Positions 22,266-31,060 of a stretch of 64,000 nucleotides of DNA are shown one piece after another. The position numbers were made by a program, and so were the translations under genes. Source of the DNA: Codonopsis lanceolata (Eukaryota > Streptophyta > Magnoliopsida > Asterales > Campanulaceae); the NCBI GenBank assembly GCA_013146195.2, contig CM028378.1:41700925-41764924 (forward strand). Direction: 5' to 3'. Below the pieces are notes generated by a model that was given only the letters and a program-made list of their open reading frames with translations, searched no databases and was not told the origin of the DNA. Each line of letters begins with the position of its first letter. The stretch's first letter is position 1.

Positions 22266-22555
22266 TTCTTTTTTTTTTTTGAGAAATTGTTGAACGATAT
22301 CTTTTATCAAGTTTTTAACCGCTACAACCTTCCTTTATATCAATTGATAAAACACAATTGTTGGGGTAACGAAACAGGAATGCCCTGATCATCTCCTTCC
22401 CCACCTCCAGTTTCCGATTCAGTAAGTATGATACTAGAATGGAGATTTCTATTTCTAGGCTGGGTTGGAGGTTATGTGTTGAAGGAGGAGGAAAAAGAAG
22501 GTGGAAGGGATGCAAATTAAACATAAGAAACTTTTAACTTATATTACTTCACGTG

Positions 22556-23482
22556 TTCGTGCCTATGGCACAGTGTCAGTATAGACATGATCAATGTATG
22601 AAATGCGCATGATGCGAATAAATTAGTATATGCTTGAGATTTAGTAAGGGTCGGATCAATGTACACTACAAAAAAAAAAAACAACTTCCCGAAAATTAAA
22701 GAAATAAAACATATTATTAGCTTTAAAATTTTGTAACTCATCCAAAAAGAGCCTAATTAAGCATCAAAAAATATTCTCTCTTACACACAACATCTGTTAA
22801 TTGAAATAAACTTAAAAATGAAAACCGTAGCAAACAAAAAATATAAAATAAATTGAATGAGATAGAGTGAACTAACAAAAGACTATTTTGAAATCACAAA
22901 TATTTCAGACTATTAAGGAAAACTTAGCACACATTTTTAAAAAAGAAAAAAATAAAATATAAATATTTAAAATTACAAAACTTATGAACAAATGTTTTTT
23001 TTTAAAATAAATCTAGTTCCGACAAAAAATAAATTTAGATTCAGTTGATTACGATAACAATTAATTAAAAACTACAAAATAAATATTAATAATAAAATTA
23101 AAATACAAATATTTAAAATTGCAAAAATTAATTACAAAACTTACAAATAAATATCTCATTAAAACAACTCAATGGATACTCGGATAAATTATAGATAACC
23201 ACATTGTCAATTCAAACGGAAGGATGTGGTTAAAAAAATGTGTTAGAGGAAAGCATTCATGTAACTGTAATTGGTTGTGGAGAGAATAATTCAAAAAAAA
23301 AAAAACATAACTGAGGGTTATTATATACTTATTGGTTGTAGAGGGGGTAATTGAAACAAAAGTCATAACTGAAGGGTTTATATGTAACTCACATATTTAC
23401 GAATCAATCTGGGCCGTCAGTTGTGTTTGACAAAATTCGATCTGGGCCGTCAGTTAGTCCATGATCTCTTTTATAATATAGA
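22556..23482 (-). mobile_element. Helitron-like unit A, copy 2
   Basis: It starts TCTATATTATAAAAGAG at 23482, immediately after the CTAG of unit B. The 3' hairpin GTGCCATAGGCAC is kept at about 22560-22575, but the CTAG end seen in copy 1 has been deleted. Confidence 0.5.
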
Positions 23483-23762
23483 CTAGTATACGTGTACCCG
23501 TGTCATAGACACGATGTCGGTATAAGATCAGTTCAATTAATGATCGGGATAAACAAAAGTCATAATTGATAGAGTAATTTAAACAAAAACCTACAACTGA
23601 AAGATTTTATATGTAATTGTACATGAGTAATTCAAACATAACTCATAATTGATGGGTTTATATGCAACTCACATATTTACTAATCAATATGGACCGCCAG
23701 TTGAGTTTGACACAATTCGATCTGGGCCGCTAGTTAGCCACTGATCTCTTTTATAATATAGA
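23483..23762 (-). mobile_element. Helitron-like unit B, copy 2 (280 bp)
   Basis: The clearest of the set: 5' TCTATATTATAAAAGAG (23762, preceded by A), 3' hairpin CGTGTCTATGACACG, a 12-nt spacer and CTAG (23486-23483), followed by the T that begins unit A. Confidence 0.6.
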
Positions 23763-23816
23763 TATTTTGATATGGCTTTATTATTTCGATTTATGTTATT
23801 AAAGTTTCACAATTAT

Positions 23817-23924
23817 TTTTAAATGATTTTTTTTTCTCCTAAGGGGGACATGGAAAGGGATCGAACCTGAGACCTCACACTTTGTGAAGCCTCATGTCTA
23901 CCACTGGACCACCCCTTAGGGGCA
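23817..23924 (-). mobile_element. tRNA-derived SINE with 16-bp target duplication
   Basis: On the minus strand the body begins CCCCTAAGGGGTGGTCCAGTGG. The A box is TGGTCCAGTGG and the B box is GGTTCGATCC at 23867-23858, spaced as in Pol III promoters. It ends CCTTAGGAG plus an A run. Direct repeats AAAGTTTCACAATTAT (23801-23816) and AAAGTTTCGCAATTAC (23925-23940) flank it and prove retroposition. Confidence 0.85.
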
Positions 23925-24070
23925 AAGTTTCGCAATTACACTTTTGGAAATCGATCAAAAAGTATATTAACATGAAAGTATTAATGGAATCAAGATTTTT
24001 GAGGGTTATAGGCATAAAAAAGTTTGCCTAAAAAAGTTTCATTACTTTTTAATGAGCTAAAAATATTTTA

Positions 24071-24308
24071 CTCCCTTAGTTCTTAAATGAGTGCTTTGTT
24101 TAGCCCAACAAAGATTAATAAAAAAATAATTCGTTATATTATAAATATTAAGAAAATTTATTTTTATAAAGATACATACGTAAGGGTGGGATCCATGAAT
24201 TAAAATGATAATTAAATTAAAGTTAAAATGGCGACGGTAATTTGCAAAAAAAGGAAAGATTAGAAAGTATACTTTTTTTTTGGAATGATGTTTTTGGATT
24301 GAAGGGAG
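24071..24308. mobile_element. Stowaway-type MITE (238 bp)
   Basis: Ends CTCCCTTAGTTC and TTGAAGGGAG are inverted repeats flanked by TA on both sides (24069-24070 and 24309-24310), as for Tc1/mariner-type Stowaway elements. Confidence 0.8.
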
Positions 24309-25239
24309 TACATGTTTTTTCTATTTTGCTTGAGCCAATCATTATCTTTAAACTAGATAGATATACTACCATTTTTATTTATTTAATAGTCCCTTAAATA
24401 TTTAAGGTATCATTTCTCAAATTTATATGAGTGAATAATTAAATATATAAATAAAATTTAATAATTAGCCCCACTGTGCATACAACATAAGAATCAAGTA
24501 GTTACGTACGTACTTATGAAGTTTGATCGTTTTAAAAACATTTAAACAACTTTTTGGTCCCTGGACTTTAAGAAAATAATTTATTTTGCTTTAAAACTAA
24601 AAAAATAATTAGTTTGATCCTACATACAGTATTTTACTTTTAGATACCCCCCGCCCATTATCATTAAATTTTTTTTAAAAAATTTGCCCACTCATCATTA
24701 ACCATCTTTTGCTCTCTCTCCTTCAGATTTGCTATATTATATGGCGAGGCCCAATCTGCTCAACCCCTCATCGTCCCCACCTACCAAAATCGGGGTCACC
24801 ACCACTCTCCCTACCGGCCTACAGGCCCTACACCCACCACCACCACCATTGTCTTTCATTGTACTGTACAAAACCTTTGCTAGGTCAATAATCACACTTA
24901 TGTTCAATTTATAAATGTGCATCAACTCAAATTACAGAAAAACATACAAATTTCATTGACAATACAAGAAATCAAAAGTCGAAAGAGCTTGCATTTCAAA
25001 CAAGATAGTGCGTGCTAATTATTAAATAATCAACTGATAAAGCTCAAAATGGGTGGAAAGTTGAATGGCGGTTGGGAAAGTGAAGAAAGGAGGCGATCGG
25101 AGTCCCTTGTCGGAATCCATTTCCGCCCTGCTTTCCTTAGATCCATCGTGTAATTTTCTCAAGAGAATCAATACAACAGATCCAAAAAATGTCGAATGGT
25201 GTAAGTGCCCCGGAGAGAATTCCCTCGGATCGCGCGCTC

Positions 25240-25740
25240 CTTTTTTAGGGGAACACGCGGCTCATGGAAGATATCACTCTTTTCATTCTATTTTCCCTTG
25301 TTTAGGGGAAAAGGAAATTAAAAGTGCAAAAAGAGTGTTGTCGAAAGCGCATTGAATACGCCTCGGTCACTGAGTGTGCTTTCGTCCACTATGAGTGCTT
25401 TGGATTTCTCCATATCTCATCCTCCCTTGTTTAGGGGAAAACAAGATACAGAAAACGCATCACCCTTTTCATTCTCATCTTCCCTTTTTTAGGGGACAAC
25501 GAAAAAGTGCAAAAAAAAAAAAAAATGTTGCGAAGGCGCGTGGGAACACGCCCTGCCTTACTATGAACTTGGGTTCATTTTGGATCACTATGAGTGCTTT
25601 GGATTTTCCGTGTCTCATCCTCTATTGTTTAGGGGAAAACAAGATACAGAAAGTGCATCACCCTTTTCATTCTCATCTTCCCTTATTTAGGGAAAAACGA
25701 AAAAGTGCAAAAAAAAGATATTGCAGGTCTCACTGTGATC
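25240..25740. repeat. ~190-bp tandem array inside the LTR
   Basis: Three units with TTCCCTTGTTTAGGGGAAAA, CATCACCCTTTTCATTCTC, ACTATGAGTGCTTTGGAT and AGTGCAAAAA. Short forward frames here are repeat products. Confidence 0.75.
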
Positions 25741-26059
25741 CAAAATATTGTAACCGAGTCGTCATCTTTATTTTAAGGAGAAATAAAGAAAAACCAAAAA
25801 TAACCAGAGTTTGTAAAAAGGGGTTCGGAGGCTATGTTACGAGGTGAGAAGGTGTTAGACACCCAACTCACCCTTTCGGTCTCAAAAATAGTTTTTTGGC
25901 TAAAATGTGCTTTTATTATATTTATTTAGCATATGAAATAAAACATTTAAACAGATATATATGTATCTACATTATTACAGACTTGCAGTCGCTTCCTTCC
26001 AGTAATTACAAATGCATTTATAAATATTTGGCCATAATAATGGCTCTTTTTAGTGCTAT

Positions 26060-26400
26060 TTTCTATAGAAATCTGGGCAGCATAACTGCTTATATTTTTT
26101 ACATCGGGCGGGCTGAAAATAGCACTTTTTATAAAAGCTTTTAAAAGGCTTACTTTTAAGAGCATATGGTGTGCTCGCTCTGTCCTTCCGGGAGAGGGAG
26201 TCTTTTGTTGTTTTGGAGATTCGGGCAGAGTAACTGCTTCCGAAAGTTGCTTTCTGGCACCGGGAAACGGGCGGAGCAACTGCTTGCTTTTTTGCTGTTG
26301 TTTGCTTGTTGACGGCGAAAATCGGACAGAGCAACTGCTTACTTTTTGTTGATTTGACGTCTAGATTCGGGTAGGGCAACTGCTCTTTTTGGGGGTTTTG
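26060..26400. repeat. ~65-bp minisatellite in the LTR U3
   Basis: Five or six degenerate units carrying CGGGCAGAGCAACTGCTTGC-like cores (variants GGACAGAGCAACTGC and GGGTAGGGCAACTGC). Confidence 0.7.
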
Positions 26401-27049
26401 GACCGGGGAAATAGGGCGGAATCCTAGCTGGGTGGCTAAGGTTCACTTTGACCGGTTGGTTTTGTGTTTGGGAGAGATTTGACGGATCTTTGAGGCTAGT
26501 GGAGGAAATCTCACAGAGTTCTCTCGGGAGAGCGATCACTCACTACGCGATGTAAAAAGTGTGTCATTTTTTAAGCCGAGCACCTTTATTTATAGGTGGG
26601 AGTGGGGATTCCTTCGTCATTAAGATTTCTCACTCTGTGCTTCATCGGATTATACCGCGCGTTGAGAAAATTGTAGCGAAAGCAGAACACTACGGTGCAC
26701 AAGGCACTATTGGGCGCCACCCATGGAGGAGGCTGGCACGGCGCCCACAATGAGTATGGGTGGCGCCAGGCACTTTTTTTTTCTTCCAATTTTGGCACTT
26801 TGGCCCCCCTGCAATTCACTGTTTATGCATCTTTCTTTTCTTTTGCATCTTTTGCATTTTGAACCATGTAACTTGACATCCATTAGTCTTTTTAACAGTT
26901 CTTGATTTTTAATGTCATGTTACATACAAGGGGTACGAAATTGGGATGTCTACACATGGCCCCATCCTTTAACTTTACCTCTCTGTTCACAATCCATTTA
27001 CTCGCGCTTCCATTCTAGTATCATCCTCTCCCTTCATCTCTTCGAGCCA

Positions 27050-27330
27050 CCCCCTTTCCACCTTACCATAAGCCGACACATGTTCCCGCGGCGCCACCCC
27101 CACCTCCACCTTCCAATCGCAGCTATGGAAGTCCATCTAATATTGGTGCCACCAGATTCAATCCTTCGCGTAGCATTTTTACGAAGTCGATTTGGGATAC
27201 AGTGAAGAGAGATCTATGGAGTATTGTGAGTAATTTGAAGTTGGTGGTGTTTCTAAATCTGTACTTGAAGAATCCTGGAAAGGCACCGAAGGATTGAGAT
27301 TTATTAGGACCATTCTTCTTCGAGTAATGA
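27050..27330 (+). pseudogene. YIP1-domain protein (YIPF6/YIP4 type) exon fragment
   Basis: A proline-rich lead (APPPPPSNRSYGSPS) is followed by SIWDTVKRDLWSIVSNLKLV, VFLNLYLKNPGKAPKD, a TGA stop at 27295 and DLLGPFFF. This matches the conserved start of the Yip1 domain of plant Golgi/TGN YIP4-type membrane proteins, where the stop replaces Trp of a DWDLWGPFFF-like motif. The transmembrane part downstream is absent. Captured fragment, nonfunctional. Confidence 0.8.
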
Positions 27331-27590
27331 TATCCTTACCATTAGTCTTACCACTAGTGTTATAACTTGCATACTAAAAGGACAAAGTTGAAAAGTCAAC
27401 TATGCATTTCTCAAGGTAAATTGTAACACTAATTGTAAAGCTAGCATTACTCTTCTACTTCATCGTATTCCTTGTTCTCATTTTGTCTTGGTCTTTTTGT
27501 CAAGATTCCAAGTAAACTTCAAATGGTAAGTTTCTGATTACAAGCCTGCACCTATGAATTAAAAAGTTTATATCATCTTTTTCTTAATTT

Positions 27591-28302
27591 TGTTAAGAAT
27601 ACAATAGTTTGTTGTTGATTTTACACATTTGCTCATGTGAGCCTTAATATAAAATTAGTTAAGGTAATTAGTTAATTCTCGTATCTTTCTCCTATAGGAT
27701 TATACTTCATGTTTTCCTTAGTCTTTTGGATCTCTACTTTATAACTTATATATACTTTCTTAAATATGTCATTTAAACACACAATCATAATATATCATAC
27801 TACATTCAGTTCCATACACCAAATCTCAAGTTATCATGGTATCAAAGCCAAATTGGTTCTATTCTTCTGCTATATTGCTTCAATGACGTGATAGCAAAGT
27901 CAAACAATGACTTGGTTCAAATATCATTTTGTGAACAGTATGAGGTATCCGATCCATTCTTTACAAAATGTTCAACCATTCCTTTATCTTCAATATGTCA
28001 ACTATTAAGAAGCTTTTCAGAGATTGGCTCCTATTTGAGTTTCTCTATATTTGCGAGGTTGCAGTTTCTACCACAATTTGGGTAGCAGCCTCTATTACAA
28101 AGATTTAGCAATTCATTGGTCTCTAACTCGGCCACTTCACAAAGATTCTGTGTACGAGTTGAGGGGGAGTGTTGAGAATGCAATTGTTTGTTATTGATTT
28201 TACATATTTGTTCATGTGAGTTTTAATATAAAATTAGTTAATTCTCTTATCCTTCTCCTAATAAGATTATGCTTCATGTTTTTCTTTTCATTTTGGATCT
28301 CT

Positions 28303-28391
<89 letters not shown>

Positions 28392-28472
28392 CTTTTAAAT
28401 TTCTCGTTTAGATACACAATTATAATATATTATACTAGCTTTAATTTCCATACATCAAATCTCAAATTATCA
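27591..28472 (+). mobile_element. TRIM retrotransposon with two LTRs
   Basis: 5' LTR 27591-27836 (TGTTAAGAATACAAT to TTATCA) and 3' LTR 28170-28472 (TGTTGAGAATGCAAT to ATTATCA). The primer site TGGTATCAAAGCC starts directly after the 5' LTR at 27837 and resembles the initiator-Met tRNA complement. The polypurine tract GAGTTGAGGGGGAG lies just before the 3' LTR. The inside is only 333 bp and keeps a trace of a copia pol C-terminus (CTTCACAAAGATTCTGTGTA), so it is an internally deleted copia derivative. The 3' LTR is longer because of a TA expansion. No 5-bp target duplication was evident. Confidence 0.85.
28307..28390. repeat. (TA)n microsatellite in the TRIM 3' LTR
   Basis: About 40 TA repeats that are absent from the 5' LTR at the equivalent place (ACTTTATAACTTATATA), so they arose after insertion. 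Confidence 0.95.
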
Positions 28473-28885
28473 GTCTTCCAAATAAGTTTTCTTTGATTTG
28501 GGCGGTGAGTATGGATGAAGGTGATAAATGAATCCAAAAAAATACAAAAAAACGCTCATTCGATGCAGGTTAGGGAAATTTTTTTCAAATTAAACGGCAA
28601 TCTTAACGTGAACAAGATAATGAAAAATTTAAAATATGTAGGATCAAACTAAGTATTTTTTTAGTTGTAGGACTAAATAAATTATGTCCATAAAGTCTAG
28701 AGATCTAAAGATTATTTAAATCTTTTAAATATATAAAACTACCTTTCAATAACAACTTTAAGAGGTGATCTCTTGTAATTCGTAAGATAGATCTATCCAG
28801 GTTAAATGAGGCAAAATTCAGAAATCTTAATGCTACTCCTTAGTTTTTGAAAGTTACATTGCCACCCCTCACGTTTATATATGCA

Positions 28886-29510
28886 GAGTGTCACTTTTTA
28901 CTATTAACAGTGTCACTTTATAGTATAAAATGTGTCACTTTTGGCCTTAAAAGTGTCACTTTAAATTTTTAATGAAAATTATAAATTTTCCCTAAAAAAG
29001 TGTTACTTTTTGGGCTTAAATGTGTCACTTTTAGTCTTAAATGTGTTACTTTCACTTTGAAAAGTGTCTCATTTTTTTATAAATAAAAATCATTACGTTT
29101 GACATTAAAGTGTTACTTTATAACATTAAAAGTGTCACTTTTTAAAATTAAATGTGTTACTTTTGACCGTACAAGTGTTATTTTGCCTTATAAATAAAAA
29201 TCGCCGTTATTGACCTTAAAAGTGTCACTTTTTAGCATTGAAAATGTCACGTTTTATTATTAAATGTGTCACTTTTGGCAGTCAACGTTAGTTTTAAAGT
29301 GACATTTTTTAGTATTAAATGTGTCACTTTTTAGTATTAAGAGTGTCACTTTTTAGTATTAAATGTGTCACTTTTTAGTATTAAGAGCGTTACTTTGTAT
29401 TTTAATGAGAATTATAGTAAATTTCTCTTTATAGTGTCACTTTTACCATTAAAATGTGTCACTTTTGTGTTTTCAATATGTCACGTTTTGCTTTAAATAT
29501 GTCATTTAGC
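28886..29510. repeat. GTGTCACTTTT minisatellite, about 25 units
   Basis: Units of about 20-25 bp following AAATGTGTCACTTTTTAGTA with variants GTGTTACTTT and AGTGTCACTTTAT. The unit length is irregular and there is a partial higher-order period near 29300-29395, where two 22-24 bp units alternate. No coding. Confidence 0.9.
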
Positions 29511-29659
29511 ATTTCATCAAAGTCCGTTAGGATCCGTCAAGTATCCCAAGGCAATTGATGCTAACGGATGGTTAACGGAGCTGACAAAGAATTAAACTGC
29601 AAGGCGTGGAAAACATAAAAATTTCGACGATAAACATTGAAAGTGCAGGAGCACCGGAA

Positions 29660-29757
29660 CAAATAAAGGAACTTCTCATTAATGAGTTGGGGCATTTCAA
29701 ACCAACGACCTCCTTAGTTTAAACGTTTAACCGATGCCTCTAACCAACTCGCATAAC
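29660..29757 (-). mobile_element. tRNA-like SINE or decayed tRNA pseudogene
   Basis: Minus-strand GCGAGTTGGTTAGAGGCAT is A-box-like, and GTTGGTTTGAAATGCC about 30 nt later is B-box-like. A perfect tRNA fold was not found. Target repeats were not evident. Confidence 0.45.
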
Positions 29758-29759
29758 AT

Positions 29760-31060
29760 GTTATTGTGATTTTTTAAACATATTATGTTATTAACCCGCA
29801 AATTCCTAGACGAATGCATGATCCGTTAAACCGCGCGTCCTATACATGTCTTTATCCAATTTTAAATGTGAATTTGTTTTCGTTAAAATTATGTTTTTTT
29901 TTCACTTTTGGATGGCTGCTGCCTGCTGGGGGAGTTGTAAATAATCCAAAAATGAGAGGGAAGGAATCTTGGGTCATATGTATGTACCAAAATTCGGAAC
30001 TTGGAAGGACTCGAGTCGAGTAGATTCAATTGAACTGGACCACATAGCTACGTGGCCTCGTGACAAGAAAGCCGAAGAATTAGTGGCGTCCAATTCTCGT
30101 CACTCATGCTAATCTTAATGCCACATTTAGGATGGCTTCGATCCAGTCATGTGGAGGTATCTTCCATATCCTTCTTTGTTTGCTAGCTAGATTTGTACAG
30201 ACACCTCATTCCCATCCCCCTTAAACACCAAACTCGTTTCCTTTATCTTTTATAAGAATTCTATTTCTATTATAAATTTTACTTATCTATTACATAATTA
30301 GTCATGTAACGCTACCTTGTATTTTGATTATGAAGTACATGTCCAAACTCGTTTATTTTTTAGAAATTTTGTTAATATAACTTAAGTTTATTTTTTGTTT
30401 TCTTATCTTTTCAAATAAATTATGTCTATTTCTTAGCACTAAAAACTAAAACTATATATCTATACATTATTTTTCATTTAGTTTCTTTTAATAATTTTTT
30501 TCTAAGCAAATTGCATTAAAAGTACAAAAATAACTTAAAAAAGAGTATGCAAAGAAGCATATACTCCCTCTGTTCCAGACAAAAAGTCTATTATTTCATT
30601 TTATAGTTTGTGTGTAGGATCGAACATAACAATAATTTGGAATAAATGGAGTAATCACTTTTATTTTAAACAACAATTTATTCTGTAATTTGTATCCTTA
30701 GTGTTCAGTCACGAAAAATTATATATTATAATGTTTAAAGTAATAAATCATTTAATTCGGATATTAAAAATCAACAAATAAAACAAGAAAGAAAACATTA
30801 TAATAATTTTGAAAAGAGAGTGTATACAGTGATGATTGGGGGCCACTGATCACTTCCATCATTATTTTTTCAACGCAATTCTATTCTCTTCCCTGGTCTT
30901 GCTATTGACTTTGATTACTTTTCACATGAGTGTGAGTAAGATATTTGTATTGCGTGATAAATAATCTCAACTGCATAGTTGGCGTGATGAATATATTAAG
31001 TAGTATAACAAGTATGGCTGGCTGTTAGAGAAATAAAGCGGTGGCCTTGGTTTTAGAAAG
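29760..31060. promoter_or_regulatory. region upstream of the aminotransferase gene
   Basis: AT-rich noncoding DNA containing the short MITE at 30564. The last 300 bp before the ATG should hold the promoter. TATA-like sequences (for example AATATATTAAG near 30989) exist, but none stands out. Confidence 0.35.
30564..30651. mobile_element. short Stowaway-like MITE (88 bp)
   Basis: CTCCCTCTGTTCCAGAC at the left and TTTGGAATAAATGGAG at the right are imperfect inverted repeats, flanked by TA at 30562 and 30652. Confidence 0.6.

Larger units (their letters stand above)
17706..23762. repeat. tandem segmental duplication, 2 x ~3.02 kb
   Basis: Copy 1 (about 17706-20722) and copy 2 (about 20723-23762) match along their length with an offset of about 3017 bp. 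Each begins with the LINE 3' UTR tail (TTAGGCTCGT and CTCTCAGGGT landmarks), then a family T element, then two head-to-tail Helitron-like units ending in TTATAATATAG. Copy 2 has small deletions, for example at the first Helitron's 3' end. Confidence 0.85.
25200..26954 (-). repeat. solo LTR of a Tat-type gypsy element
   Basis: On the minus strand it begins TGTAGACATCCC at 26954. It contains ACAGAGCGAGCACACC (26185-26170) and a GAGTTGGGTGTCTAACACC block (25873-25855), and ends near a GGGGCACTTAC at about 25203. The same blocks occur in order at 41222-41730 and 53849-54060, which ties the three together. No gag or pol adjoins it, so it is a solo or isolated LTR. Confidence 0.7.
24531..28735. mobile_element. 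probable Pack-MULE with YIP1 fragment
   Basis: Diverged long inverted repeats bound it. The left arm (24531-24650) contains AATAATTTATTTTGCTT, AACTAAAAAAATAATTAG and TTTGATCCTACA. The right arm (28600-28735), complemented, contains ATAATTTATTTAGTCC, AACTAAAAAAATACTTAG and TTTGATCCTACA. Inside are a YIP1-domain exon (27050-27330), a gypsy solo LTR (25200-26954) and a TRIM (27591-28472), the last two being later insertions. Target duplication was not resolved. Confidence 0.5.

Noticed and set aside
23817..23924. functional tRNA gene
   Set aside because: A and B boxes are present, but the acceptor and anticodon arms do not fold, and the target duplication plus A tail show a SINE.
25395..25847. 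150-aa frame as a gene
   Set aside because: It runs across the LTR tandem array and carries the repeat period.
28216..28398. TA-repeat frame (Ile/Tyr repeat)
   Set aside because: It is translation of a microsatellite.
28886..29510. CRISPR-like array
   Set aside because: Repeat core too short, spacing irregular, no unique spacers of fixed size, and the context is a plant genome.
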